Shown here piece by piece: positions 25,001 to 33,115 of a stretch of 64,000 bases of DNA; positions within the stretch are counted from its first letter, which is position 1; each line of letters begins with the position of its first letter. A program made the translations under genes and the position numbers. Source of the DNA: Sialis fuliginosa (lineage: Eukaryota; Arthropoda; Insecta; Megaloptera; Sialidae); assembly GCA_961205875.1 (NCBI GenBank), contig OY540819.1:3102501-3166500 (forward strand). The letters are read 5' to 3'. The notes below the pieces were generated by a model that ran no database searches, was not told the DNA's origin, and worked only from the letters and a program-made list of their open reading frames with translations.

Positions 25001-28000
25001 ATTTCTTGCAATTTCCTAATAATTATTAGTTTTATTCCTACAATTCTTTGTAGATTTTTTGTTTTATATATTTTTATAAATACATTTTGTCAATTATACA
25101 GATATTTTTTAATAGATATTTAAATTGTGTTTTTACATATTTATTTGTTTAATTTTTTTTAGCTTCTAAATTCTATCTAGAATCGACCATAACATGTTTT
25201 CCTCGAAAATTTCGGATTTGACACTTTTTACTAAAACGTTGGTTTCACTAATTTATTGATTAAATCGAAAAAAAAATATTATTGTAAAAAAATTTGTAAC
25301 TATTTCACAACTATTTTGATTAAAAAAAACTATTTGCCAACTATTTTACAGAAAAAAAATCAACTATATAGTAACTATTTCATTTAAAATAACAATTATT
25401 TTTCCAATCTCTAGTCATAACTCAAAATTGTGATTTTTCAGGAGACACGTTTAAAGTTTTATATTGGTATATGATTGTTATATGATAATTTTCAAATAAT
25501 TTATGCTTTATCGTAGTTAGTTAAAAAAGCTCAGATATGTCGTTCTTGCTGTATAAAGTGCATGTACGAACGGTTTTTCTTGTATAAATAACTCAAGTTA
25601 TGGCGTTCTTGCAGTAAATGAGCGATATATTAAACATACATATAATTGTTTAATATATGCTGTAACGTATGACGAAATCTTGACAATTTTTAATAAAAAT
25701 GATGCAAATGTTTTTTAACAGCAATGAATAATTTTTTTTATAAATAAATTTTATACAGGTGACTAAAAAATATGAAATCTAGCTAATATTTTCTAAAATA
25801 TTTATTATTTAAAAAAATTTTTAGTAGACCTTTTTAGAGAAATTATTTCTTATGTAATGCTAATCTTCAAAAAATATTATTTTACACGATTTTCTCAATA
25901 ACTACTGAACGGATTTGATTCCGGTTTTCACTAATGGATAGGTAAAGTTTAGATGTATATTTTTTTTGTATATTTGGTGTAAATTTCAAAAAGTCAGAAA
26001 AAAACCAAATCGCAGTGATTCGTGTGTTGTGAGTATGTTGGGTGGATAAGTTGGGTGGGCATGATTACTTTCATGTTTAATTGAATTAATATCCTCGGGT
26101 AACACCGGGTCCAATGCGCTAGTATTACATAAATATGAAATTAAAAATAAAATAAAGTGCATAAATTTACCTGAATGACCGTCATTAGATTTAATTGCAT
26201 AATTGTATATTAGAAATACAGAGACAAGTATTGACATGAATAACGTTATCAGTATCCAGTGCGTTCTTGCGAAGTGCGTGCATTTACAGAAGTAAGATTT
26301 CATTGTGTGACAACATTTGGAACATCGTGTATTTGAATCTGAAAATATAATATACCTATAATTGTGATTTAAGTGAAAATAAGGCTAATACAGAGAGTCT
26401 GGGGATCCTCTGTCAGATTTGTGAAAAATTACGTATATAGTTATTCAGAATAGGGTTGACGCGCATGCGTGACTAGATTAGGGTTACCAACTTTTATAAA
26501 TCACGCATTTTATAAAACGACTGGCCACGTTTAGCTGTGTTATATTTAATTATTTAGTTTAAGGTATTTCTCGGGGAGAAACAAGGTACGCTATATGTTA
26601 GAAAAGGAAAAAAAAGTGTACTATAAAATCAAGATAGCCGTGGTATAAGATTTGGCAACGTTTTTTCTATAGCGCATGCGCGACTTTTGTATTCCCAATG
26701 ACAGCTACATATTATTTAATGTTTTGATGTGATAACGTGTACTGTTATTTGCAGCTGAATTTGTTATATATTATAAGTTTATAATTAAGAAATGGCTTTT
26801 ATTATTTTTATTATTCCTTAAAATTAAAAGAACAATATATTCAGCACGTACGATTTTTAAATACCGCGGCAATTGTCAATACTTTGCGGCGTTGTCATAG
26901 CTAGTACCGTGATATTTTTTATCAGAAAATAAGTTTTTATTTTACTTATAACTTAAAAACGAGGTGGTGAAAATACTTGAGATTTTTTATATTAGCTCCA
27001 ATTATATTAATTTAGTTTCCCTGAAAATTTCATAAATTTCTTGATCTTCCTTCACATAAAATTATTTACTTTTTCATTGAAAATCCGCTTAAAATATCGT
27101 AATCCCTATACTCGCAATGTTAAATTTTTGATTTTATTTTGACGATATCTTCGTTCACAGATGGTCAATCATTTTAAGATTTTGAATGGAGCTTCTAATA
27201 ACCTTTTTTTAGTTTTTTACAAAATTTGAACTTACTCTTGAATCTTTTAATTTTTCCGAGAAATACCTTAAGTTAGAGTAGTCCAGATAGATTGGTTCGT
27301 TTTCAGGTAGGGTTAGGTTAGGTTTATTATTTCTGTCTGCACTAAATAATATATTAACATAGATACAGCATACTCTACTCTATTCTAACACATCAACACG
27401 TGATTTTCAGAGTTTTTGACAGAGGACCCCCAGACTCTCCGTATTTACCGAAAATAATACGTTTAGTTCGAAGTATTTATTAAATATTTAGTTCTTGTTT
27501 ATTTTTATGTGTTTCTTATAATTTTTAGGTTATGCTTTCGGGAAACAATTATGAATAATTTTTCATATTAATTAGGTAGGTAAGGTACAGATTTTTCAAA
27601 CTAATATTATTGAATGTGTAATTAGAAATACAGTCACACTCTCGATATGTGTGATTTCGAATATTTCAAAAAACTTTTTCGAAAATAAAAGGCTGTAGCC
27701 GGGTAGCAATGTAAAATCGGCCTCAACACGGATTTAGCTAATTTTTATTGTGAATGTTGCTCTTTATGTGAGCATTCTCATGCCCAATTATTAGCCTCTA
27801 AAAGTTGATAGTTTTTGAAAAAAAAAATTATTTTCAATTTTTCAAAAATATTATATTTTTTTGGATTAAGTTCAAACTATGGTACAATGTAGAAATTGAA
27901 AAGGTGCATATCAGGTAATATTTTCAAGAAGCTGTGCATACTCTATCAAGTAAAAAAAAAAATTGAAATTTTGAAAAAACAATTTTTTTTGGTTGTGGTT

Positions 28001-29140
28001 GAGCGACAACTTCAGATATTTCATGAAATAATCTTCATACTTTAGTATTACACCCTACAAAGTCTGAAAATAATCGAAGTGGTAGAACATACTTAAAAAA
28101 AATTAAAATCATTGGAAGTTAATATTAACATGTACAAATGCTATAGAAATAATGTTATATAAAAATAATACAAAAATGATATAAAAATAGTTATTTAAAT
28201 AAAATTAACTCGAAATATTCAATAAGAACGCTTCTGTCTCCCACTGTCCGTTTGTCTTACGTCTTGGACATAATTTCGTATGGTGATATACACATTACAC
28301 ATAAAGTCTAGGCTACTTTACATGAAATTGAGTTTCTTTCTAAAAAACCATTGTATTTAAAAATGAATAATTTTGTTATTTTACATAATTTCACCTCATT
28401 TATTATTTTAAAGTTAAAGAAATACAATAAGAACAGTTGGTTTTAGATACTAGGTACATAGAAAGGGTTTAAATTGTATTTTGGGGAGAAAGGAGGCATA
28501 CTTAGATTTCCTGAATTGTATAATTTTTTTAAGAGTTATAAAGAAATAATATAAATTAAAATGATTGGGGTTATTTTAATAGTAATTATAAATTTAACTC
28601 CCTTAGAAACACTTAATCAATGTGGCACATTGATATCTTACACGTATATTTTTAATTTTATTGAAACGCAAACTCAGTTTAAACATAAATGGAGTTAGGC
28701 CACTTTCAAAATCAACGGCTCATATATGAGTATTATAAACGAAGAGTTCTTTTTTATCTAGCAAATGAGTTTTAAAATATTTTTTTGTTTGGTACATGGA
28801 TAAATGATTTAAATATTATAATAATCAAATGGGAGGAGCCTACTAAGTTTGTGATAATATAATAATTTGAATGAAAACTGGTCGACCACTTCTGCATGCG
28901 ATTGTACAGTTACTAATAAATACCTAACCATTTTCCACATTCATAAATTAAATGCTTTTTAATATTGTTTTTATGTACAAAACATTAAAAAATATATATT
29001 TTTTACATACTTTGTGATTCATTAAAATTGCTCGCGGGTTCAATGGATAGATTGGCAGGTTGGGAAACTGCACTGAGAGGTATTTCATCATTTGGTACAG
29101 CTGCTGCTGTCATAGCCAATTCTTCTTTAGATTTGCTCAT
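9729..29140 (-). CDS. ndl: Nudel-like mosaic serine protease, whole gene (21 coding exons)
   Basis: Seen: 21 exons joined by GT/AG introns with continuous phase give 7608 nt, 2535 residues. Order: cytoplasmic tail (1-70), signal anchor (about 71-90), Ser/Thr/Glu-rich stalk (101-860), Pro/Tyr/Gly-rich stretch, three LDLa repeats, SRCR-like segment, active trypsin domain (1308-1535), Ser/Thr linker, four LDLa, SRCR-like segment, pseudoprotease, four LDLa, SRCR-like tail. I count 11 LDLa or LDLa-like units. Known: this mosaic is characteristic of insect Nudel (Drosophila protein about 2600 residues), secreted by ovarian follicle cells; it starts the Gastrulation defective-Snake-Easter cascade and helps eggshell cross-linking. 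Inference: ndl orthologue with the same role. Oddities: a hAT element forms the exon 3 acceptor, and most long introns carry one transposon. The start ATG abuts a cttcag sequence, so a non-coding 5' exon may lie further upstream. Alternatives such as corin or enteropeptidase types fit the module order less well. Confidence 0.9.
10131..10503. mobile_element. hAT-type MITE (CAGGGCTTCG family), ndl intron 20
   Basis: Ends CAGGGCTTCGAACCG and GGTTCAAAGCCCTG. Target duplication ATTACAAC / CTTACAAC (7 of 8). A second copy is at 37736-38599. Rich in TTCGGTT repeats. Confidence 0.8.
10734..10838 (-). CDS. ndl: ndl exon 20: LDLa repeat 11
   Basis: 105 nt, residues 2399-2433. Completes the last LDLa repeat ([24 protein letters not shown] region). 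Donor AAT AT|GTAAGT is strong; reading through it would give an immediate stop (ATG TAA), so a short isoform ending here would be possible if the last intron were retained. Confidence 0.88.
10898..11141 (-). CDS. ndl: ndl exon 19: LDLa repeats 9 and 10
   Basis: 244 nt, residues 2318-2398. Repeats ending [11 protein letters not shown] and [12 protein letters not shown], then the start of a further repeat ([11 protein letters not shown]). Acceptor ttttag|AATG, donor AATAG|GTAAAA. The antisense open frame here is only a shadow. Confidence 0.9.
11208..11384 (-). CDS. ndl: ndl exon 18: LDLa repeat 8
   Basis: 177 nt, residues 2259-2317. LDLa repeat [11 protein letters not shown] ... [15 protein letters not shown], then [14 protein letters not shown] leading into the next unit. 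Acceptor attatag|GCCG, donor TGTG|GTACAT. Confidence 0.9.
11475..11637 (-). CDS. ndl: ndl exon 17: pseudoprotease C-terminal part
   Basis: 163 nt, residues 2205-2258. The strip that should read C-x-GDSGGPL instead reads [12 protein letters not shown], followed by KGLCGFL. The nucleophile motif and oxyanion glycines are absent. Acceptor ttgcag|AGAG, donor TTAA|GTACGT, phase 1 out. Confidence 0.85.
11765..12484. mobile_element. hAT-type MITE (TAGAGATTGG family), ndl intron 16
   Basis: 720 bp, ends TAGAGATTGGAAAAATAG and complement, with a perfect 8-bp duplication TATATGAG. Highly similar to the copy at 24683-25413, in the same orientation. Confidence 0.88.
12594..12744 (-). CDS. ndl: ndl exon 16: pseudoprotease, degenerate mid-domain
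   Basis: 151 nt, residues 2154-2204. Begins [15 protein letters not shown]; a weak match to the GWG-C strip of S1 proteases with Cys-containing NCEFGKRC. Acceptor aataag|GTATGG is pyrimidine-poor, so this is the least certain internal boundary, but the phase (2 in, 0 out) fits both neighbours. Confidence 0.8.
12796..13965. mobile_element. mariner-type foldback element, ndl intron 15
   Basis: 1170 bp with inverted ends CAGGATGATTCAGC / GCTGAATCACTCTG flanked by TA; arms of more than 150 bp. No transposase frame left. Confidence 0.75.
14159..14583. mobile_element. hAT-type MITE (CAGGCCCGG family), ndl intron 15
   Basis: Ends CAGGCCCGGATTTA and TAAATCCGGGCCTG, perfect 8-bp duplication GGTATATA. 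Other copies at 40975-41270 and 45315-45794. Confidence 0.88.
14632..14814 (-). CDS. ndl: ndl exon 15: pseudoprotease middle part
   Basis: 183 nt, residues 2093-2153. Contains [21 protein letters not shown], equivalent to the DIALLKL...VRPICLP strip. Asp2130 occupies the catalytic Asp position and is kept even though His and Ser are not. Acceptor ttttag|TTTGGG, donor CAACAG|GTATCA. Confidence 0.88.
14883..15218 (-). CDS. ndl: ndl exon 14: second protease-like domain, N-terminal part
   Basis: 336 nt, residues 1981-2092. The linker Cys pair ([10 protein letters not shown]) matches that of exon 7. The domain core [19 protein letters not shown] is a clear S1A fold, but the His box reads TSTAC, with Ala2087 in place of the catalytic His, and no basic-VVGG activation site is seen. 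A catalytically dead pseudoprotease is inferred. Donor GCTAT|GTAAAT. Confidence 0.9.
15327..16179. mobile_element. Foldback element, ndl intron 13
   Basis: Inverted arms of about 400 bp starting AACCTTTTCAAGTG, with CGGTAAAACGGTTTAAGG in each arm. Fills most of the 980-bp intron and ends about 18 bp from the exon 13 donor. Confidence 0.75.
16199..16370 (-). CDS. ndl: ndl exon 13: second SRCR-like segment
   Basis: 172 nt, residues 1924-1980. Contains [10 protein letters not shown] ... [11 protein letters not shown], paralogous to exon 6 (NWYPVCGQD...EAC) and exon 21. Acceptor tctcag|ATGCTC, donor ACAA|GTAAGC. A foldback transposon ends about 18 bp from this donor. Confidence 0.88.
16438..17261. 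repeat. Dispersed repeat with TATATATATTAAGG tail, copy 1 (ndl intron 12)
   Basis: Starts at a GCTTCGCTCGCGT segment, ends after a (CAGA)n run and GAGCTTTATATATATTAAGG. Copy 2 is at 42356-43183 in the same orientation. No inverted ends; possibly a LINE/SINE-type tail but class unresolved. Confidence 0.65.
17271..17387 (-). CDS. ndl: ndl exon 12: LDLa repeat 7
   Basis: 117 nt, residues 1885-1923. LDLa repeat SCPKNYQQC ... [19 protein letters not shown]. Acceptor tttcag|TTTCG, donor TGCT|GTAAGT, phase 1 out. The adjoining 3' intron is filled by a dispersed repeat whose end is about 10 bp from this donor. Confidence 0.9.
17458..17627 (-). CDS. ndl: ndl exon 11: LDLa repeats 5 and 6
   Basis: 170 nt, residues 1828-1884. 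Two LDLa units ending [10 protein letters not shown] and [10 protein letters not shown], the first completed by the Cys at the end of exon 10. Acceptor tttcag|AATC, donor TGCT|GTAACT, phase 1 out. Confidence 0.9.
17684..18557 (-). CDS. ndl: ndl exon 10: LDLa repeat 4 and second Ser/Thr-rich linker
   Basis: 874 nt, residues 1537-1827. Starts with an LDLa repeat ([12 protein letters not shown] ... RCDQSVDC ... DEFKC), then about 235 residues of Ser/Thr/Glu-rich spacer with several TTT and NxT/S sequons, which is a predicted O/N-glycosylated hinge between the active protease half and the C-terminal half. It ends CKK at donor AAAAA|GTAATT. Confidence 0.9.
18650..18925 (-). CDS. ndl: ndl exon 9: catalytic Ser segment
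   Basis: 276 nt, residues 1445-1536. Contains [18 protein letters not shown] with nucleophile Ser1486, and Asp1480 at chymotrypsin position 189, so trypsin-like (Arg/Lys) specificity is expected. The usual Trp215 is His1509 (VVSHGEGC), an unusual S2-S4 pocket residue. The apparent in-frame stop is intronic: the strong donor ATAT|GTGAGT removes it. Acceptor ttcag|CTGATG. Confidence 0.95.
18957..19806. mobile_element. Foldback element, ndl intron 8
   Basis: 850 bp with arms starting CGGTCATTCAATAAATAACT and complement. A GC-rich hairpin (19220-19359) is nested in it, off-centre. Confidence 0.75.
19220..19359. repeat. GC-rich 60-bp near-perfect hairpin
   Basis: Left arm 19220-19296 and right arm 19300-19359 pair without mismatch over 60 bp around a 3-nt loop (CTC). 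The only defect is a 17-nt extra segment in the left arm that duplicates CGTATCACTGC. Strongly GC-rich (GCGCGC blocks) in AT-rich surroundings. Confidence 0.85.
20009..20286 (-). CDS. ndl: ndl exon 8: catalytic Asp segment
   Basis: 278 nt, residues 1352-1444. Holds catalytic Asp1396 in [10 protein letters not shown] and the conserved WVRPICLP and TTVGWGAT motifs of S1A proteases. Acceptor attag|ATTTTGG, donor GACC|GTAAGT, phase 1 out. Confidence 0.95.
20425..20865 (-). CDS. ndl: ndl exon 7: pre-protease linker, activation site, catalytic His
   Basis: 441 nt, residues 1205-1352. The linker carries Cys pairs ([10 protein letters not shown]...IICG) that probably tether the catalytic chain. The zymogen cleavage site is SR1307|VVGGRAS, after a basic P1, followed by [17 protein letters not shown]. 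The catalytic His1348 is in AITAGHCV. Acceptor tctag|CTTACC, donor CACAG|GTAATA. Confidence 0.95.
20928..21055 (-). CDS. ndl: ndl exon 6: first SRCR-like segment
   Basis: 128 nt, residues 1163-1204, read from acceptor tttatag|ATG TTT AAA. It contains [18 protein letters not shown], matching the WYPVC...EAC core found again in exons 13 and 21. This is the scavenger-receptor-Cys-rich-like segment that precedes the protease in membrane mosaic proteases. Donor GC|GTAAGA, phase 2. Confidence 0.88.
21370..21530 (-). CDS. ndl: ndl exon 5: LDLa repeat 3
   Basis: 161 nt, residues 1109-1162. Complete LDLa repeat: [12 protein letters not shown] through [17 protein letters not shown] with the acidic box. 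Acceptor ttgcag|GATG, donor CATCAG|GTATTT, phase 0 out. Confidence 0.92.
21592..21803 (-). CDS. ndl: ndl exon 4: LDLa repeats 1 and 2
   Basis: 212 nt, residues 1038-1108. One full LDLa repeat (Cys pattern ending [10 protein letters not shown]) and one shortened repeat ending [10 protein letters not shown]. The acidic DxSDE/DGEDE calcium-binding box is present in both. The acceptor is a tandem tag|cag (NAGNAG), so this exon may start at 21803 or 21800 without changing frame. Confidence 0.9.
21801..21806 (-). promoter_or_regulatory. NAGNAG tandem acceptor of ndl exon 4
   Basis: Minus strand reads aaaTAGCAG|AGATG. Both AGs keep the frame; use of the proximal or distal site gives Leu-Arg-Asp or Leu-Asp at residue 1038-1039. 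Confidence 0.6.
21867..24681 (-). CDS. ndl: ndl exon 3: giant Ser/Thr/Glu-rich stalk exon
   Basis: 2815 nt, residues 100-1038. Low-complexity extracellular stalk rich in Thr, Ser, Glu, Asn and Lys with many N-glycosylation sequons. There is an internal imperfect repeat around [10 protein letters not shown] and [10 protein letters not shown] followed by EFPNS/EFPDS. Near the C-terminal end is a Pro/Tyr/Gly-rich stretch ([16 protein letters not shown]). A basic RLKRA site early on could be a furin-type cleavage site. The 3' splice site is the junction of a hAT element with its target duplication (24683/24682). Donor TCTCT|GTAAGT. No enzymatic domain. Confidence 0.88.
24681..24712 (-). promoter_or_regulatory. 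ndl exon 3 splice acceptor formed by a hAT terminal repeat
   Basis: On the minus strand the element ends ...tttttccaatctcta and is followed by the target duplication GTTATGAC. The junction reads cta+G|TT, so the A of AG and the pyrimidine tract come from the element, and the G plus the first exon bases come from the duplicated target. Phase from exon 2 (G|) to TT ATG is correct. The second copy of GTTATGAC, preceded by attttga, remains 731 bp upstream as the presumed ancestral acceptor. Confidence 0.75.
24683..25413. mobile_element. hAT-type MITE (TAGAGATTGG family) at the ndl intron 2/exon 3 boundary
   Basis: 731 bp, ends TAGAGATTGG / CCAATCTCTA, perfect 8-bp duplication GTCATAAC at 24675-24682 and 25414-25421. 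The left duplication overlaps the first exon 3 bases. Confidence 0.92.
26171..26338 (-). CDS. ndl: ndl exon 2: Cys-rich juxtamembrane segment and signal anchor
   Basis: 168 nt, residues 44-99. A Cys-rich cytoplasmic patch (five Cys between 49 and 63) precedes a hydrophobic run at about 71-90, starting [10 protein letters not shown] and followed by NYAIKSND. Basic residues lie on the N-terminal side, so a type II (N-in) orientation is inferred. Acceptor tttcag|ATTC, donor CAG|GTAAAT, phase 1 out. Confidence 0.85.
26383..27449. mobile_element. TIR element (GAGAGTCTGG family) in ndl intron 1
   Basis: Ends GGCTAATACAGAGAGTC and complement of GGTAAATACGGAGAGTC, flanked by GAAAATAA (8 bp). A deleted relative lies at 36761-37132. 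Contains ACGCGCATGCG and GTTATAAAACG segments shared by both. No transposase; superfamily not assigned. Confidence 0.75.
27450..28717. other. ndl intron 1 remainder
   Basis: AT-rich, no exon with matching phase and no clear element ends. Confidence 0.4.
28718..28912. mobile_element. Fragment of the CAGTCGCC mariner-type family
   Basis: Shares TATCTAGCAAATGAGTTT and GGGAGGAGCCTACTAAG with the complete copies at 34575-34965 and 39713-40081; ends degenerate. Confidence 0.6.
29011..29140 (-). CDS. ndl: ndl exon 1: start codon and cytoplasmic tail
   Basis: 130 nt coding residues 1-43 plus one base, beginning [10 protein letters not shown]. Donor is AAA|GTATGT. It is hydrophilic with no signal peptide, which fits the cytoplasmic side of a type II anchor. 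The ATG sits directly after a cttcag, so the exon may begin at a 3' splice site with the 5' UTR further upstream. An alternative start is Met56 in exon 2. Joining to exon 2 keeps phase 1. Confidence 0.72.
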
Positions 29141-29504
29141 CTGAAAGTCATAATATAGGTGTCCAATTACTATATTATTTACATATGAATTACATTATTT
29201 AAATTTAAGGTTACATCAATGCATTTTTAATTGGTGTGAAAGTAGTAGGGGGTATATTTGAGTATTTAAAAATATCTATCGTAGTTTTTGTAAATAAAAT
29301 TGTCTATTTGTTTTTTGAAAGCTAATTTTATTTTTTTATAGCTATGCTGAAGTTTTGCAAGTGAATCCAGTGAAGGGGGAGTAAGGTAAAGCAGTATTTA
29401 TATTTTTAATTTATTTTTAGGTTAATTAAGTATACAATTTATAAATTGAATTTATATTATTGATAATAACAAGTCATATTATATAATCTAAACAAACGTT
29501 TTAG

Positions 29505-29897
29505 CCCTTTGGACGTAACCATGTCGCGAAACACATATTCCTAAAAATGTGCACATTTTTCGATAAAAATATATGTGGTCTAATTTTTTTATTTATATTT
29601 GCTTTTCATGATGTCAATTTTGCATGAAACTGCATGTAAGGAAGATGATATTCGTGTGTAGTATATTGAGGATTAATGTTTTAGTAGAACAATTTTTTTT
29701 AATATGATTTTTATTTTACATAAATATAAAAAGATTTTACTGAATATTTCACTGACATAAAATTTTTTTTTCTAAAAACATTTTTTTCTAAAATAAAAGT
29801 CGATTTCCGCCTGCAACGGTGTTTTTTCGAATCGTGGACTATAGTCAATTTTCGCGTCGAAGGGAAAAAAGCACAATCGACTTTTGCGTCCAAAGGG
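29505..29897. mobile_element. piggyBac-like MITE upstream of ndl
   Basis: Ends CCCTTTGGACG / CGTCCAAAGGG flanked by TTAG (left) and TTAA (right), matching the TTAA target of piggyBac with one change. Lies about 365 bp upstream of the ndl start codon. Confidence 0.65.
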
Positions 29898-29901
29898 TTA
29901 A

Positions 29902-31474
29902 TATTCTTAATTTCAAATGACAATAAGTAAAAAAGTAAATTTCTGTTAAATTTTATTATATGACATACACATACTACTTTAAAATTACCTTCGTTTACTC
30001 TATACATTTAATTTTGATTCGAAATAATTTCACTAAGAAAACGATATGTATAAACATTTATCTAACACATGTATTTATTAATAATTGTGTATATAAAAAA
30101 TATGAAATAATTTACCTTAAAGTTTTTTTAAACACTAAATATTATCATTAAACATATCACAATATGTATTTATACAGACACAACAATGTATGTTCCTGTA
30201 AACAACACAAGCACGACAGACACCCCAGCTAATGTTGCACTAGCATACAGTAGAGCACCTATTTAGTTTTGTGCAGTTATGCACAATTATTGCACAACGT
30301 TCTTGTTTGGAAATATTCTGATATCAGCGTTTTTGTTTGTAATTCCATGCTGTAGGTCAAAATAGTTTGTATTGTACTTGTATCTACATATTTTTTCGAC
30401 CGACTTATGTAAATTATTTGTTTATTTATTTATTGACCTGTTCCTTATATAATTTCTGTCAATATGATATAATTTTAAAATTTTTGAGGGTTATGACAAA
30501 TTTTAGAGATAAAAATAAATAAATAAAAGTTTTGTCGTAAAAAAAATATATGTAGATATAATCAAATAAATACAAATAAATACAATAGCCTTTTAGTCAA
30601 TATTAAAATAGCAATACGTTTCTATGAAATATTTTTTTACATTTTATAAAACATTATTTTAACGTTAATGAATATTAAATTCAATTTCTTAAATCGGTTA
30701 TGCATTAAATATTTTTTAATAACAATCTATATAAAGAAAAATACGCGGAAAACGAAGATAATATCGTCTATTAAATATCCATTATGATGGTTCTGTAAAA
30801 ATTAATTAAAAATTTATTTTCCAATTTACAAAAACCTTAAGGGGCGGGATGTCGCTTTTCTGAAAGGAAAAACCTGCCCTAATCAATGAGACTATGAGTG
30901 TTGGAACGACATTTGCACTTTGATTTGATGGCTTTGAAGTTAGTGGCGATGGGGTGGGGGTAAAAATAAACACCTTCTTTGTGTACAAAATAGATGCAGC
31001 TCTGCTTGATTATATTTTTCTTTCATTAATTTTTATATTTTTATCTATGCAGCAACGTATTTTTTTAAAAGAAACTTTTAAAATTTTGAATTATTTTTTA
31101 ATATTTATCTAGGGTTTACACGTCACTGGCTTAAATTACAAAACGGAACCAACTTTTGACGAACTTAATACTTTATGATACTCTCTTATACAATTTCAAG
31201 TATTTTAATTTTTATCCGCGACTTTGATGAGATTAAAATCTTGGTTTAAATATTAATTTTATTTGTATTCATATTTATTAAAAATTATCAATTATAAATT
31301 TTCCTCTATAAGGGTCTGTCATAATATATATAGCTTAAAGTAACTCTAGGGTTTAGGCTTTCTAACAGTGAAATTCTCATCAAAATCAGTTCAGTAGCTT
31401 CCATGTCGAAACAAACAGACAGACAGTTAAAAATTTAATATCTATAAAATATTTTATACTTTATTATTGTATAT
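29902..31474. other. Region upstream of ndl
   Basis: AT-rich. A TATAAATA on the minus strand near 30174-30167 is a weak promoter candidate only. No coding region recognised. Confidence 0.3.
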
Positions 31475-31806
31475 TGTCCGCTATTATAAACGAGCAAGCA
31501 AAATTTGCTAGCTTGCAAGCACTTCCAAATGAGGTTTCAAACCTATCTGACAGTTCTCTTTAAGTTTCATGAATTTTTTGACAATTTTCGCGCACGCGTG
31601 GTATGTAAACATTAACGGTATTAAAACATTGGCGATATTATGAAAATTATTTTATACGGTTAGAGTCGCCAACTGTGTTACAATAAGTTGAAGTATCACT
31701 GCTCTAAATTCCATAGCTAATCCATAGATACTATCACATAATTAATACCTCATTTGAAAGTGCTTGCTAGCTAGCAAATTTGCTAACTCCTTTATAATAC
31801 TGGGTG
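31475..31806. mobile_element. PIF/Harbinger-type MITE, copy 2
   Basis: Left end TGTCCGCTATTATAAA; right end degenerate (TTTATAATACTGGGT). Same GCTAGC-rich subterminal palindrome as copy 1. Confidence 0.7.
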
Positions 31807-32546
31807 TTAGTATTGAATATTGGTTAAGTCCTAGTGAAAATATGTATATACCATTTATATATTTGAATGATGAAATTTGAAAAAAATGAATACTATTAAC
31901 ATTTTGATATTTTATCCATAATGGCTGCAGAAGAACATTTCTCTGACTATTACTTTCCAAATGTTGTGGAAGAGAGACATAAAATAAGGGGGAGAACAGC
32001 AGCTGTATAAACTGAGTAATGATTTTAAAATTTGTAGTGACATGTTTAATACGTCTGGAATGGCGGGACTCAGCGGAACGTGTTAAATCTCATTTATTTT
32101 CAACGTTTTTCTTTTGAAGTCGCAAATTGTCTTATCGCAGATGTTCTGATAGATATGATTTTCGTAGAAATACCTTCATTTCGAATCTTGTTGTTCCTAT
32201 AAAGTCGATAGACATGATTTTGCGATGAAATAAAATTATTTATTATAAATATTTGACATTTTACATTAATTTTTGCTATATTATGTTGAGACAATTTTGT
32301 TGTACTTAAAAAATACAGTTTTATTTATAAAGTACTCATTCAAAATTTTGGTTAAGATTTGAAAAATAAATAACTTAAATAACATTATGCTTACTACATT
32401 TTTAAAGTTTTTTTTTATAAAATAAAAATATATTAAAAGATTCAATGTTAAAGGAAACATACTTCAAATATTGAATATTGAAGACGCAACATCGCAAAAA
32501 ACAGCTTAATTTTTTCGAAAATGCAATGTATGTTTAATACATAAAT

Positions 32547-33072
32547 AAGGTGCTGGCACCAGTCTTGGATCATACCTCAGTGTTGGATTCTTGTTTAATT
32601 AAATTTACTAAATTATAAACATTTGTTGATATTTGATTAAGTACTGTTATTACTAAATCATAATCTATAGACACTTAACTGTAAAACAGCTTAATTTGAT
32701 GAAAATCGGCCAATGAGTGTTGAAATGGTGAAATTTTAAACTAATTATTAGTAATTAGTGTAATCTATTTATTAATTATTATAATAGTGTCATAGTAATT
32801 ATAATTTTGAAAAATATTAGAAAGTGTCTATCACTGGGTGGCTATTACTGGTTTTACATTACCCATTACTGGAGTAAAAACATAAACAAAATAAAAAGCT
32901 AAAACTAAAAAAAAAATAATTAATTGTGGACTTTGGCAGTTAATTTGATTCATTAAAGAGGTACTTGTTTTATTAGTAACATGAGTTCATGAGAGTTACA
33001 AAAAAGAAACCATCAATTCCATAAAACAGTATACCTTGCTCTTAAAGGGGCCAAGATTGGTGCCAAAGTGCC
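32547..33072. mobile_element. Element with GCTGGCACCAGTCTTGG ends, copy 1
   Basis: Left end contains TGGCACCAGTCTTGG and right end CCAAGATTGGTGCC. Copy 2 in the opposite orientation at 59451-59930 shares AAGCTGTTTTACAGTTAA. Confidence 0.65.
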
Positions 33073-33115
33073 AATCTTAGACATAGAAAGATAAAGGACA
33101 AATAACACATTATCT

